DNA from: Alphaproteobacteria bacterium
Lineage (GTDB): Bacteria > Pseudomonadota > Alphaproteobacteria > Paracaedibacterales > CAITNM01
Assembly (NCBI GenBank): GCA_947499175.1
Contig: CANMNU010000001.1
Coordinates: 1 to 37,314 of the forward strand
Direction: 5' to 3'
Length of the DNA stretch: 37,314 nucleotides
The stretch's first letter is position 1, and each line of letters starts with the position of its first letter. The notes under the pieces are model-generated. The model ran no database searches and had not been told where the DNA came from. It was given only the letters and a program-made list of their open reading frames with translations. Shown one piece after another: positions 1-8,069 of the stretch. Made by a program: the position numbers and the translations under genes.

Positions 1-222
1 CCATTTTTCACGAATTACCGTCCACAGTTTTATTTCAGAACTACAGACGTAACAGGAGTTGTAACATTAGCAGAAGGCGTTGAAATGGTAATGCCAGGGG
101 ACAATGTGAATGTTCAGGTTGAATTGATTGCGCCAATTGCAATGGATGAAGGTTTGCGATTCGCGATTCGCGAAGGTGGCCGTACCGTTGGTGCTGGTGT
201 CGTTGCTAAAATTAAAAAATAA
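1..222 (+). CDS. tuf: Elongation factor Tu, C-terminal fragment (window edge)
   Basis: The frame is open from base 1 to a TAA at 220-222 and encodes the last 73 residues of EF-Tu, the GTPase that carries aminoacyl-tRNA to the ribosome. It covers beta-barrel domain III: it begins PFFTNYRPQFYFRTTDVTG, continues through the conserved MVMPGDNV segment, and ends with GRTVGAGVVAKI plus a short lysine tail. The GTPase domain lies upstream of the window. rpsJ starts 29 bases downstream, the usual proteobacterial join between the str and S10 operons, so this is the tuf copy that leads into the ribosomal protein locus. Confidence 0.97.
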   Translation, partial: PFFTNYRPQFYFRTTDVTGVVTLAEGVEMVMPGDNVNVQVELIAPIAMDEGLRFAIREGGRTVGAGVVAKIKK

Positions 223-251
223 AAATAGGGATGGATTAGAGGTCGAGTATT

Positions 252-560
252 ATGGAAGGTCAAAGCATAAGAATTCGTTTACAGGCGTACGACCATAGAT
301 TGTTGGATCAGTCTGTTAAGGAAATTGTAAATACGGCAAAACGTACAGGTGCAAATGTTCGCGGTCCTATACCTTTGCCAACACATATACAAAAATTTAC
401 GGTGAATCGTTCACCACACATCGACAAAAAGTCGAGAGAGCAATTTGAGATTCGCACACATAAGCGTGTTATTGATATCGTGGATTGGTTGCCTCAGACA
501 GTTGATGCATTAATGAAACTTGATTTAGCATCCGGTGTGGATGTTGAAATTAAGTTGTAA
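252..560 (+). CDS. rpsJ: 30S ribosomal protein S10 (uS10)
   Basis: A 102-residue protein of normal S10 length. The family core GPIPLPTHIQKFTVNRSPH is at about residues 38-56, followed by DKKSREQFEIRTHKRVIDI. S10 sits in the head of the small subunit and in other bacteria also serves as NusE in antitermination complexes. The ATG at 252 is preceded by a GAGGTCGAG purine-rich stretch. It is the first gene of the S10 block and lies 14 bases before rplC. Nothing unusual is seen. Confidence 0.98.
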   Translation: MEGQSIRIRLQAYDHRLLDQSVKEIVNTAKRTGANVRGPIPLPTHIQKFTVNRSPHIDKKSREQFEIRTHKRVIDIVDWLPQTVDALMKLDLASGVDVEIKL

Positions 561-574
561 AAAGGTAGGGTCCT

Positions 575-1213
575 ATGCGTAGTGGATTAATCGGACGTAA
601 GTTGGGTATGACCCAGTTATTTAATGAACAAGGTGCCCAAGTGGCTGTGACCGTTGTCCAGGTAAAACCTTGTGTGGTAGTTTCTCAAAAAACTGCTGAA
701 AAAGATGGTTATACATCAGTTCAGTTGGGTACGGAAACGGTTGCTGCAAGTAAACTTTCAAAACCTTTACGTTCATTTTTTGAAAAAAAGGAATTGGAAC
801 CAATGCGATTATTGCGTGAGTTTCGGGTGTGCCCAGAACACATGCTTGATACAGGTACAAAAATAGAGGTAAATCACTTTTCTAAGGGGCAGTTGGTTGA
901 TATAGCCGGTACTTCAGTTGGTAAAGGTTTTGCTGGTGGAATGAAACGTCATGGTTTTGCTGGAATGCCAGCTTCTCATGGTGTATCAGTAAGCCATCGC
1001 GAAATTGGATCTACTGGTAATCGTCAAGATCCAGGAAAAGTCTTTAAAAACAAGAAAATGCCTGGACATATGGGGGCAGCTCGTGTTACAACCTTAAATC
1101 TGGTTGTTGAAGAAATTGATACAGATCGCGGTTTATTGTTTATCCGTGGAAGTGTCCCTGGTTCAAAAAATGGCATTGTGTATGTACGCGATGCAATTAA
1201 AGTTGCAAGATAG
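575..1213 (+). CDS. rplC: 50S ribosomal protein L3 (uL3)
   Basis: A 212-residue L3, an early-assembly protein whose central loop reaches toward the peptidyl transferase centre. The N-terminus MRSGLIGRKLGMTQLF is typical. The diagnostic segment GKGFAGGMKRHGFAGMPASH is near residues 117-136, followed by SHREIGSTGNRQDPGKVFKNK. The glutamine in GNRQDPG aligns with the residue methylated by PrmB in enterobacteria; whether it is modified here is unknown. It has an AGGTAGGG ribosome-binding sequence and lies between rpsJ and rplD. Confidence 0.98.
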   Translation: MRSGLIGRKLGMTQLFNEQGAQVAVTVVQVKPCVVVSQKTAEKDGYTSVQLGTETVAASKLSKPLRSFFEKKELEPMRLLREFRVCPEHMLDTGTKIEVNHFSKGQLVDIAGTSVGKGFAGGMKRHGFAGMPASHGVSVSHREIGSTGNRQDPGKVFKNKKMPGHMGAARVTTLNLVVEEIDTDRGLLFIRGSVPGSKNGIVYVRDAIKVAR

Positions 1214-1222
1214 GTTATTGTC

Positions 1223-1837
1223 ATGAAATTGAAAGTTGTCGATCAGAATGCCAAAGCAATTGGCGATATTGAATTAGATGATTACGTCTATGGATTGGCT
1301 CCACGTGAAGATATTATTTCTCGTGTAGTTACATGGCAGTTAGCTAAGCGTCGTTCTGGAAATCACAAGGTTAAAGTTAGAAGTGAAGTAAGTGGTTCTA
1401 CTAGAAAAATTTACAAACAAAAAGGTACTGGTAGTGCTCGTCATGGTTCAAGACGTGGTGCTCAATTCCGCAAGGGTGGTATCATATTTGGTCCAGTTGT
1501 TCGTTCGCACGAATATGACTTGCCAAAAAAAGTTCGTAAATTAGGTTTGCGTATGGCTTTGTCAGCAAAAGCCCAGGCTGGTAACTTAATTATTATTGAT
1601 AATTTGAATGCAGAGTTTCCAAAAATTAATACAGCTTTGCCAGCAACATTTCACTCAAGTTCTGTTTTGTTTGTTGCTAATGATGCTGTTGATGTAAACT
1701 TTGCAAGATCAATTAGCAATATTGTTGGTTTAGATATTATGCCACAAATTGGTGCTAACGTTTACGATATTATGCGTAAAGAAAAAGTTGTTCTAACGTC
1801 AGATGCAGCTAAAGCATTAGAGGAGCGCTTAAAATGA
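1223..1837 (+). CDS. rplD: 50S ribosomal protein L4 (uL4)
   Basis: A 204-residue L4. The extended loop that lines the peptide exit tunnel is recognisable as KQKGTGSARHGSRRGAQFRKGG at about residues 65-86, followed by the GP..RSHEYDLPKKVRKLGLRMALS helix region. In enterobacteria L4 also represses the S10 operon; no leader can be judged here because the genes upstream continue out of the window. The stop codon overlaps the rplW start (ATGA at 1834-1837), which suggests translational coupling. Confidence 0.97.
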   Translation: MKLKVVDQNAKAIGDIELDDYVYGLAPREDIISRVVTWQLAKRRSGNHKVKVRSEVSGSTRKIYKQKGTGSARHGSRRGAQFRKGGIIFGPVVRSHEYDLPKKVRKLGLRMALSAKAQAGNLIIIDNLNAEFPKINTALPATFHSSSVLFVANDAVDVNFARSISNIVGLDIMPQIGANVYDIMRKEKVVLTSDAAKALEERLK

Positions 1838-2142
1838 GTAGTGAAAAGCAAATGAAGTTAAGTTTGTACGATGTAATTAAGCGCCATTTGGTGACTGAAA
1901 AAAGTCAGGCTGGTTTAGTGTTAAACCAGTACACTTTTGAAGTGTTACCTTCAGCTACAAAAGCTGATATCAAGGTTGCTGTTCAAAATTTATTTGGTGT
2001 TACTGTAGAATCAGTAAATACAATGAATCGTTTGGGTAAAACAAAAGTGTTTCGTGGTCGCAAAGGTCAACGGCAAGATACAAAAAAAGCAATTGTGCGC
2101 TTGAAATCAGGTGATTCAATCGCAATTGGTCTGGGAGCGTAA
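1834..2142 (+). CDS. rplW: 50S ribosomal protein L23 (uL23)
   Basis: A 102-residue L23, located at the tunnel exit, where trigger factor and SRP dock. The family motif LVTEKS is at about residues 19-24, and the KTKVFRGRKGQRQDTKKAIVRL segment is near the C-terminus. The ATG at 1834 overlaps the rplD stop codon; a second in-frame ATG at 1852 would make the protein six residues shorter. The overlap and the GGAGCG sequence upstream favour the first start. rplB begins one base after its stop. Confidence 0.96.
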   Translation: MSSEKQMKLSLYDVIKRHLVTEKSQAGLVLNQYTFEVLPSATKADIKVAVQNLFGVTVESVNTMNRLGKTKVFRGRKGQRQDTKKAIVRLKSGDSIAIGLGA

Positions 2143-2143
2143 A

Positions 2144-2968
2144 ATGGCATTAAAGAAATATAAGCCAACGACACAATCACAGCGCCAGCTCGTTAATATT
2201 GATCGTTCTGAGCTGTGGAAAGGTAGCCCTCTAAAGATTCTTACCGTTGGTAAGTCTTCAATAAGTGGGCACAATAACTATGGTCGCACAACAATATGGA
2301 ATCGTGGTGGTGGACATAAGCAAAGTTATCGCTTGATTGACTTTCGTCGCGATAAACATGATATGACTGCAATAGTTGAGCGTGTAGAGTATGATCCAAA
2401 TCGTACAGGCTTTATCGCTTTGATTAAATATGAAGATGGTGAGCAGCGTTATATTTTGGCTCCGCAGCGTTTAAAAGTTGGCGATCAAGTTGTGTCTGGT
2501 GATAAAGTAGACGTGAAGCCAGGTAATGCAATGCGTTTGAGAAACATTCCAATTGGTTCTCTTGTTCATAACGTTGAGTTGAAAGCTGGCAAAGGTGGTC
2601 AAATGGCCAGGTCTGCTGGTAATTATGCTCAAATTATGGGGCGTGATGGTCATAATGTAATTATGAAATTATCATCAAGTGAAGTTCGTTTGGTGAATGG
2701 TGAGTGTTTTGCATCAATTGGTGCTATGTCAAACCAAGATCACTCAAACCGTTCGTATGGTAAAGCAGGTCGCATGCGTTGGTTGGGTATTCGTCCAACT
2801 GTTCGTGGTGTGGCTATGAACCCAATTGATCACCCGCATGGTGGTGGTGAGGGTCGTACTTCTGGAGGTCGCCATCCGGTTACTCCGTGGGGTATTAAAA
2901 CTAAGGGTAAGAAAACTCGTAACAATAAGCGTACAACGAAAATGATTGTACGTCGTCGTAAAGCGTAG
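2144..2968 (+). CDS. rplB: 50S ribosomal protein L2 (uL2)
   Basis: A 274-residue L2, needed for subunit association and peptidyl transferase assembly. It starts MALKKYKPTTQSQRQL at the ATG at 2144; an in-frame GTG at 2111 would run deep into rplW and is rejected. GGGHKQSYRLIDFRRDK lies near residue 58. The C-terminal segment DHPHGGGEGRTSGGRHPV contains the conserved histidine near the catalytic centre. A GGGAGC ribosome-binding sequence lies inside the end of rplW. Length and order are normal. Confidence 0.97.
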   Translation: MALKKYKPTTQSQRQLVNIDRSELWKGSPLKILTVGKSSISGHNNYGRTTIWNRGGGHKQSYRLIDFRRDKHDMTAIVERVEYDPNRTGFIALIKYEDGEQRYILAPQRLKVGDQVVSGDKVDVKPGNAMRLRNIPIGSLVHNVELKAGKGGQMARSAGNYAQIMGRDGHNVIMKLSSSEVRLVNGECFASIGAMSNQDHSNRSYGKAGRMRWLGIRPTVRGVAMNPIDHPHGGGEGRTSGGRHPVTPWGIKTKGKKTRNNKRTTKMIVRRRKA

Positions 2969-2979
2969 CGGAGGAAATT

Positions 2980-3255
2980 GTGCCAAGGTCAGTGTGGAAA
3001 GGCCCTTTTTTTGATGGGTACCTGTTAAAAAAAGTAGAAGCAGTAAGAGCTTCCGGTCGTAAAGATGTTATTAAAACTTGGGCTCGTCGCTCAACCATTA
3101 TCCCGCAATTTGTTGGGGCTACTTTTGGTGTTTATAACGGACAAAAATTTATTCCAGTATTAGTGTCTGAGAATATGGTGGGTCATAAGCTTGGTGAGTT
3201 TTCACCAACAAGAACCTATCATGGTCATGGTGCTGATAAAAAGTCTAAGAGGTAA
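2980..3255 (+). CDS. rpsS: 30S ribosomal protein S19 (uS19)
   Basis: A 91-residue S19, which pairs with S13 in the small-subunit head next to the A-site tRNA. The start is GTG at 2980, supported by a strong GGAGGAAATT ribosome-binding site and by the normal N-terminus MPRSVWKGPFFDGYLLKK. The family block NMVGHKLGEFSPTRTYHGH is at about residues 66-84. It lies 11 bases after rplB and 3 bases before rplV. Confidence 0.97.
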   Translation: MPRSVWKGPFFDGYLLKKVEAVRASGRKDVIKTWARRSTIIPQFVGATFGVYNGQKFIPVLVSENMVGHKLGEFSPTRTYHGHGADKKSKR

Positions 3256-3258
3256 AGT

Positions 3259-3624
3259 ATGTTGGTAGGTTTTAAATCTGCACATGTAGAGTTGCGCAAC
3301 ATTCGTGTTAGTCCACGTAAGTTGAATTTAGTAGCTCAAACAATACGTGGTATTAAAGTTGATAAGGCGATGAATGCTTTGAAATTTTCACAAAAACGTA
3401 TTGCACATGATGTGTTGAAAGCTTTGCGTTCTGCAGTGGCGAATGCTGAGAATAATCATAATCTAGATGTTGACAGTTTGTATGTCGAGGAAGCTTTTGT
3501 AGGAAAAGGTACTTGTCTAAAACGCTTTCAAGCTCGTGGTCGTTCACGCAATGCAATTATTAATAAGTTCTTTAGTCATCTTCGTATTGTTGTGACTGAA
3601 AAAACTCCAGAAGAAAGAGTTTAG
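3259..3624 (+). CDS. rplV: 50S ribosomal protein L22 (uL22)
   Basis: A 121-residue L22, slightly longer than the 110 residues of E. coli, in line with alphaproteobacterial homologues. RVSPRKLNLVAQTIRG lies at about residues 16-31. The exit-tunnel hairpin and C-terminal RGRSRNAIINKFFSHLRIVV follow, then a short charged tail. The tip of this hairpin lines the narrow part of the tunnel near L4. The gene is flanked by gaps of only 3 and 1 bases, so it is tightly coupled to rpsS and rpsC. Confidence 0.96.
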   Translation: MLVGFKSAHVELRNIRVSPRKLNLVAQTIRGIKVDKAMNALKFSQKRIAHDVLKALRSAVANAENNHNLDVDSLYVEEAFVGKGTCLKRFQARGRSRNAIINKFFSHLRIVVTEKTPEERV

Positions 3625-3625
3625 T

Positions 3626-4291
3626 ATGGGTCAAAAAGTTAACCCAATTGGGTTTCGCATTGGAATCAATAAAACTTGGGATTCTCGTTGGTTTTCTGGT
3701 AAAGATTATGCGAGTTTTTTGCACCAAGATTTTGCAATTCGCGAATACGTAGAAAAGAACTTTCTGCAAGCTGGTATTTCTCGCGTTATTATTGAGCGTC
3801 CATCAAAGAAAGCGCGTGTAACTATACATGCTGCACGTCCTGGTGTCCTTATTGGTAAAAAAGGCGCTGATATTGAAAAATTAAAAAAGCATATTGGTAC
3901 ATTGGCAAATGCAGAAGCTGCAATTAATATTGTTGAAGTTCGAAAGCCAGAGTTAGATGCTAAGTTAGTTGCTGAAGGAATTGCACAGCAAATTGAACGC
4001 CGTGTTTCTTTTCGTCGGGCTATGAAACGTGGAATGCAAACAGCGCTTCGTATGGGTGCTTTAGGTATTCGAGTTAATGCTTCTGGCCGTTTGTCAGGTG
4101 CTGAAATTGCACGTATGGAATGGTATCGTGAAGGTCGTGTGCCTTTGCATACACTTCGTTCTGATATTGATTATGGTGTAGCAACAGCTCAAACAACTTA
4201 TGGTGCTATTGGTATTAAAATTTGGATCTATAAGGGTGAAATTAAAGAACACGACCCAATGATTCATGATAAACGTGCTTCTATAGTATAA
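3626..4291 (+). CDS. rpsC: 30S ribosomal protein S3 (uS3)
   Basis: A 221-residue S3, which lies at the mRNA entry tunnel and contributes to helicase activity. The N-terminus MGQKVNPIGFRIGINKTWDS is canonical. The KH domain loop GVLIGKKGADIEKLKKHI is at about residues 74-91. The C-terminal domain contains RRAMKRGMQTALRMGALGIRV and SGAEIARMEWYREGRVPLHT. The start codon lies one base after the rplV stop, so translation is probably coupled. Confidence 0.98.
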   Translation: MGQKVNPIGFRIGINKTWDSRWFSGKDYASFLHQDFAIREYVEKNFLQAGISRVIIERPSKKARVTIHAARPGVLIGKKGADIEKLKKHIGTLANAEAAINIVEVRKPELDAKLVAEGIAQQIERRVSFRRAMKRGMQTALRMGALGIRVNASGRLSGAEIARMEWYREGRVPLHTLRSDIDYGVATAQTTYGAIGIKIWIYKGEIKEHDPMIHDKRASIV

Positions 4292-4302
4292 GGAATTTAA
4301 CA

Positions 4303-4713
4303 ATGTTGTCTCCAAAGAAAACAAAGTTCAGAAAAGCATTTAAGGGAAAAATCCATGGTGTAGCCAAAGCTGGTTTTACAGTAAGTTACGGTTCCTTTGG
4401 TTTAAAAGCTTTAGAGCCTGCACGTGTTACAGCTAGACAAATTGAGTCCGCTCGTCGTGCAATAACTCGATATATTCGCCGTGTTGGTAAAGTTTGGATT
4501 CGTATTTTTCCAGATGTTCCTGTATCTAGAAAGCCAGCCGAAGTTCGTATGGGTAGTGGTAAGGGTTCTACAGAATTTTGGGCTTGCCGGGTAAAGCCTG
4601 GTAAGATTATGTTCGAATTAGACGGTGTTTCAGAAGACGTTGCTGAAAATGCTTTTAAATTGGCAGCAGCAAAACTTCCTATTGAAACAAAGTTTGTAAA
4701 AAGATTAGTTTAA
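4303..4713 (+). CDS. rplP: 50S ribosomal protein L16 (uL16)
   Basis: A 136-residue L16, a late-assembly protein that helps position tRNA in the A site. Visible family segments are MLSPKKTKFRKAFKGKIHG at the start, ALEPARVTARQIESARRAIT in the middle, and GKVWIRIFPDVPVSRKPAEV followed by RMGSGKGSTEFW. Length equals that of E. coli L16. The ATG at 4303 has a TAAGGAATT ribosome-binding sequence. It lies between rpsC and rpmC in the standard order. Confidence 0.97.
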   Translation: MLSPKKTKFRKAFKGKIHGVAKAGFTVSYGSFGLKALEPARVTARQIESARRAITRYIRRVGKVWIRIFPDVPVSRKPAEVRMGSGKGSTEFWACRVKPGKIMFELDGVSEDVAENAFKLAAAKLPIETKFVKRLV

Positions 4714-4733
4714 TACTATATTAAAAAACGGTG

Positions 4734-4931
4734 ATGGCTGTGAAGTTTAAAGAATTAGATAATAAAGGCAGAAGTGCCATGATTGAAAATTTAATTTCAA
4801 TCAAAAAAGAGCTTTTTAATCTGCGCATGCAGAAAGCAGAAGGAAAATTAGAGAGGCCATCCCGTTTGCGTGAGTGTCGTCGGGATTACGCTCGTATAAA
4901 AACAAAATTGACTCAATTAAAGTCAGCATAA
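4734..4931 (+). CDS. rpmC: 50S ribosomal protein L29 (uL29)
   Basis: A 65-residue two-helix L29 that binds next to L23 at the tunnel exit. The helical block ELFNLRMQKAEGKLERPSRL followed by RECRRDYARIKTKL identifies the family. The start is uncertain by one codon: an in-frame GTG at 4731 sits directly before the ATG at 4734, and neither has a clear ribosome-binding sequence. I chose the ATG. It is preceded by a 20-base gap after rplP. Confidence 0.93.
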   Translation: MAVKFKELDNKGRSAMIENLISIKKELFNLRMQKAEGKLERPSRLRECRRDYARIKTKLTQLKSA

Positions 4932-4944
4932 GAAAGAGTTTAGT

Positions 4945-5184
4945 ATGCCACGTCGTGTATTGCAGGGTGTTGTAGTAAGTAACAAAGCTGCAAAAACAGT
5001 TATTGTAAAAGTTGAACGAGATGTTATGCATCCTGTTTATCGTAAGTACGTGAAAAGTCATAAAAAGTATGCAGCGCATGATGAAGCGAATGTATTCAAT
5101 ATTGGTGATATCGTACGAATTGTTGAATCAAGCCCAATTTCAAAAACGAAAACCTGGGTTGCACAAGAAAAAATATCGAAATAA
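4945..5184 (+). CDS. rpsQ: 30S ribosomal protein S17 (uS17)
   Basis: A 79-residue OB-fold S17, a primary 16S rRNA binder. MPRRVLQGVVVSNKAAKTVI is the standard N-terminus. HPVYRKYVKSHKKYAAHDE is at about residues 30-48 and GDIVRIVESSPISKTKTW near the end. It uses ATG with an AAGAAAGAG sequence upstream and precedes rplN by nine bases. Nothing unusual is seen. Confidence 0.96.
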   Translation: MPRRVLQGVVVSNKAAKTVIVKVERDVMHPVYRKYVKSHKKYAAHDEANVFNIGDIVRIVESSPISKTKTWVAQEKISK

Positions 5185-5193
5185 GGTAACGTT

Positions 5194-5562
5194 ATGATTC
5201 AATCAGAGAGTAGATTAGAAGTTGCAGATAACTCTGGTGCAAAGGAAGTTCTTTGTATTAAAGTTTTGGGCGGTTCTAAGCGTAGATATGCTTCAGTAGG
5301 CGATATAATCGTTGTTACTGTAAAAGACGCAATGCCAAAAGGCAAAGTTAAAAAAGGCGACATTTATAGAGCTGTTATTGTTAGAACAAAGCAATCTGTT
5401 AAGCGTGTTGATGGTTCTTTGATTGCGTTTGATAAAAATGCAGCAGTGTTGATCAATAAGCAGGGTGAGCCTATTGGTAGCCGTATATTTGGCCCAGTTA
5501 CTCGTGAATTACGATCTGCTGGTTATATGAAAATTATTTCTCTTGCTCCAGAGGTGCTGTAA
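5194..5562 (+). CDS. rplN: 50S ribosomal protein L14 (uL14)
   Basis: A 122-residue L14, which forms an intersubunit bridge and is the docking site for the silencing factor RsfS. It begins MIQSESRLEVADNSGAKEVL. The family signature covering GDIIVVTVKDAMPKGKVKKG is at about residues 38-57. The length is identical to most bacterial L14. The stop TAA shares its last A with the rplX start codon at 5562. Confidence 0.98.
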   Translation: MIQSESRLEVADNSGAKEVLCIKVLGGSKRRYASVGDIIVVTVKDAMPKGKVKKGDIYRAVIVRTKQSVKRVDGSLIAFDKNAAVLINKQGEPIGSRIFGPVTRELRSAGYMKIISLAPEVL

Positions 5563-5894
5563 TGACTCAGGTTCGTTTAAAAGTTAAAAAAGGCGATCTA
5601 GTAGAAGTAATGACTGGTCGTGATGTTGGTCGTCGTGGCGTTGTGCAAAAAGTTCTTCTTCAAGATAAAAAGCTTATTGTTGATGGTGTTAATAAATATC
5701 GTCGCAACGTAAAAATGTCAGAGCAAAACCCGCAAGGTGGAACTGTTGATAAAATTTTGCCAATTCATGTATCAAATGTAGGGGTTGTAAATCCACAAAC
5801 TGATAAAGTTGAAAAAATTGGTGTTCGTTTAAATGCCGAGGGAAAGCGTGAGCGCTTTTTCAAAAAAACTGGCAATGCGATTTTGAAGGTATAG
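5562..5894 (+). CDS. rplX: 50S ribosomal protein L24 (uL24)
   Basis: A 110-residue L24, an assembly initiator that contacts the 5' domain of 23S rRNA. The KOW motif KVKKGDLVEVMTGRDVGRRG is near the N-terminus, followed by VDGVNKYRRNVK and a basic tail. The ATG overlaps the rplN stop by one base, which suggests coupled translation. Length is close to the family's usual 100-110 residues. Confidence 0.97.
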   Translation: MTQVRLKVKKGDLVEVMTGRDVGRRGVVQKVLLQDKKLIVDGVNKYRRNVKMSEQNPQGGTVDKILPIHVSNVGVVNPQTDKVEKIGVRLNAEGKRERFFKKTGNAILKV

Positions 5895-5896
5895 TC

Positions 5897-6436
5897 ATGA
5901 GTGCAGCTAAAAAATTATATGAGACCCAAATCAAGCAAGCCATACAAAAAGAGCTTGGTTATACAAATGTTATGCAAATTCCAAAGCTTGATAAAATAGT
6001 TATCAATATGTGTGTTCCGGAAGCGACGCAAGATAGCAAAAAGGTTCAAGCTGCTTATGATGACCTTATGGCCATTTCTGGTCAAAAGCCTGTAATTACT
6101 AAAGCTAAGAAATCTATTGCTAGCTTTAAAGTGCGAGAAGGTATGAACTTGGGTGTTAAAGTAACATTGCGTAAAGAGCGTATGTATGAATTTATCGACC
6201 GTTTAGTTAATATAGCTTTGCCTAGGGTTCGTGACTTTAGAGGGCTATCGAATAAAAGTTTTGATGGAAATGGTAACTATTCTTTAGGTCTTAAAGAGCA
6301 GTTAATATTCCCTGAAATTAACTATGATAAAGTTGATAAGGTTCGTGGTATGGATATCACAATTTGTTCAACTGCTAAGAATGATGTGGACGCTTTGGCT
6401 TTGCTTAAGGCGCTCAATTTTCCAATTCAAGGGTAA
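5897..6436 (+). CDS. rplE: 50S ribosomal protein L5 (uL5)
   Basis: A 179-residue L5, the main 5S rRNA-binding protein of the central protuberance. IPKLDKIVINMCVPEATQDSK lies near residue 28, the GQKPVITKAKKSIASFKVRE segment near residue 67, and DFRGLSNKSFDGNGNYSLG near residue 114. The conserved N-terminal motif normally reads KIVINMGVGEA; here it reads KIVINMCVPEA, a small substitution. It is two bases downstream of rplX and five upstream of rpsN. Confidence 0.97.
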   Translation: MSAAKKLYETQIKQAIQKELGYTNVMQIPKLDKIVINMCVPEATQDSKKVQAAYDDLMAISGQKPVITKAKKSIASFKVREGMNLGVKVTLRKERMYEFIDRLVNIALPRVRDFRGLSNKSFDGNGNYSLGLKEQLIFPEINYDKVDKVRGMDITICSTAKNDVDALALLKALNFPIQG

Positions 6437-6441
6437 GAATA

Positions 6442-6747
6442 ATGGCAAAGATCAGTTCAATTCAAAAAAACAAACGTCGCATTGGTATGGCTAAAAACCA
6501 AAAACCCGCTCGTGACGCTTTAAAACTAGTAATTAACGATAAAGATTTACCTTTGGAAGATCGTATTCGTGCAACTATAAAGCTTGCTATGAAGCCAAGG
6601 AATGCTTCTTTAACCCGTGTAAGAAACCGTTGTGAAATTACTGGTCGCTCACGTGGGTTCTACCGTAAATTCAAAATTTCACGCATTGCTTTGCGTGAGC
6701 TGGGTAACCAAGGAATGATTCCTGGTTTAACTAAATCAAGTTGGTAA
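6442..6747 (+). CDS. rpsN: 30S ribosomal protein S14, zinc-independent long form (uS14)
   Basis: A 101-residue S14. Its length and the absence of paired CxxC motifs place it in the zinc-free form usual in Proteobacteria. The C-terminal signature RNRCEITGRSRGFYRKFKIS is at about residues 61-80, ending GMIPGLTKSSW. S14 assembles late in the small-subunit head next to S3 and S10. It sits between rplE and rpsH, the standard spc order. Confidence 0.97.
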   Translation: MAKISSIQKNKRRIGMAKNQKPARDALKLVINDKDLPLEDRIRATIKLAMKPRNASLTRVRNRCEITGRSRGFYRKFKISRIALRELGNQGMIPGLTKSSW

Positions 6748-6753
6748 AAAATT

Positions 6754-7152
6754 ATGACAATGACTGATCCTATTGCAGATTTATTGACCCGTATTCGTAA
6801 CGGGCAAAGAGCTAAAAAGCAATCTGTTCCCTGTCCTCATTCAAATGAAAAAGAGGGCCTCGTAAGGGTTCTTGAAGAGGAAGGCTATATTCGCACCTAT
6901 CGTGTTGAAAATGCGACTACTGGGCACAAGCAATTGCAAATCGAATTAAAATACCATGATAACGTACCTGTTATACGTACAATTGACCGTATATCAAAGC
7001 CAGGTCGTCGTGTGTATTCACAAATTACCAAGCTTGCAAAAGTTGCGAATGGTCTTGGTATTTCAATTTTGTCAACAAACAAAGGTATCATATCTGATGC
7101 AAAAGCCCGTGAACTTTCGGTTGGCGGTGAAATTTTGTGTCGAGTATTTTAA
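6754..7152 (+). CDS. rpsH: 30S ribosomal protein S8 (uS8)
   Basis: A 132-residue S8, a central 16S rRNA binder and, in E. coli, the translational repressor of the spc operon through rplE. MTMTDPIADLLTRIRNGQRA is the standard N-terminus. The C-terminal signature is seen in GLGISILSTNKGIISDAKAR followed by GGEILCRVF. A second in-frame ATG at 6760 would remove two residues and cannot be excluded. The upstream sequence AAAAATT is a poor ribosome-binding site, so translation may be coupled to rpsN. Confidence 0.96.
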   Translation: MTMTDPIADLLTRIRNGQRAKKQSVPCPHSNEKEGLVRVLEEEGYIRTYRVENATTGHKQLQIELKYHDNVPVIRTIDRISKPGRRVYSQITKLAKVANGLGISILSTNKGIISDAKARELSVGGEILCRVF

Positions 7153-7164
7153 AGGGATTAGAGC

Positions 7165-7698
7165 ATGTCACGCGTTGGTAAACATGAAGTTATTGTTCCA
7201 GCAGGGATTACATTGTCTCAAGCTGGTAACATTGTAACAATAAAAGGAAAGACTGCATCCAAAGATTATGTGGTTCCAGATTGTATTAACTATGAAAAAA
7301 CTGAAAAAGGTTTTTTGATATCTCCAAAAGAAAAGAGCCAACGTGGCCGTTCTTTGTGGGGTACAACACAACGCAACCTGGCTAATATCGTAAAAGGTTT
7401 TGATAAAGGTTTTACACTAAATATCAACCTTGTTGGCGTTGGTTATCGTGCAGCTGTTGCTGGAAGTAAATTAACTTTGCAGCTTGGTTATAGTCATGAT
7501 ATTGTCTATGATATTCCACAGGGAATTGAGATTAAGTGCGAAAAACCAACCGCAATTGCTATAACTGGCTATGATAAGCAGCTAGTTGGTTCAGTTGGAG
7601 CGCATCTACGTCAGTTTAGAAAACCTGAGCCATATAAAGGCAAAGGTGTAATAAGGGAAACCGAGTTTATCATTCGTAAAGAAGGAAAGAAGAAGTAG
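7165..7698 (+). CDS. rplF: 50S ribosomal protein L6 (uL6)
   Basis: A 177-residue L6 made of two tandem similar domains, located near the factor-binding site. MSRVGKHEVIVPAGIT opens the protein, LVGVGYRAAVAGSKLTLQLG marks the second-domain entry near residue 91, and the C-terminal signature PEPYKGKGVIRETEFIIRKE precedes a lysine tail. Length matches the family. AAAGGGATTAGAGC precedes the ATG as ribosome-binding site. Confidence 0.97.
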   Translation: MSRVGKHEVIVPAGITLSQAGNIVTIKGKTASKDYVVPDCINYEKTEKGFLISPKEKSQRGRSLWGTTQRNLANIVKGFDKGFTLNINLVGVGYRAAVAGSKLTLQLGYSHDIVYDIPQGIEIKCEKPTAIAITGYDKQLVGSVGAHLRQFRKPEPYKGKGVIRETEFIIRKEGKKK

Positions 7699-7700
7699 CC

Positions 7701-8060
7701 ATGTTAAGTTCAGCTCAGCTACAGCAGCGACGCAAGCAACGTATTAGAACAAAATTGAGCAAAATTTCTGTGGGTACTCCACGGTTGTGTGTTCATCGTA
7801 CTAATCAGCATACTTATGCTCAAATTGTTGATCAAGAAGGTGCAAGAAGTTTAGTGTTAGTTGGTACGCCAGGTAAACCTGGCAGCTCATTAAAAAGTGG
7901 TTCAAACCTAGAAGCAGCTAAATTTATTGGCAAAAAAGTTGCCGAATTAGCTTTAGCAAAAGGTATTGAAAAAGTAGTTTTTGATCGTTCTGGTTATTTG
8001 TACCATGGGCGTATTAAAGCATTAGCTGATGCAGCTCGTGAAGCTGGTTTGAAGTTTTAA
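7701..8060 (+). CDS. rplR: 50S ribosomal protein L18 (uL18)
   Basis: A 119-residue L18, which brings 5S rRNA into the large subunit together with L5. RTKLSKISVGTPRLCVHRTN lies at about residues 16-35. The C-terminal block is VVFDRSGYLYHGRIKALADA followed by AREAGLKF. The basic N-terminal stretch RRKQRIRTKL is the expected rRNA-binding tail. It is separated from rplF by only two bases. Confidence 0.97.
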   Translation: MLSSAQLQQRRKQRIRTKLSKISVGTPRLCVHRTNQHTYAQIVDQEGARSLVLVGTPGKPGSSLKSGSNLEAAKFIGKKVAELALAKGIEKVVFDRSGYLYHGRIKALADAAREAGLKF

Positions 8061-8069
8061 GGATAGATT

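Noticed and set aside
2111..2143. Longer rplB start at GTG 2111
   Set aside because: It would overlap rplW by 32 bases and add residues absent from all L2 proteins; the ATG at 2144 gives the canonical N-terminus.
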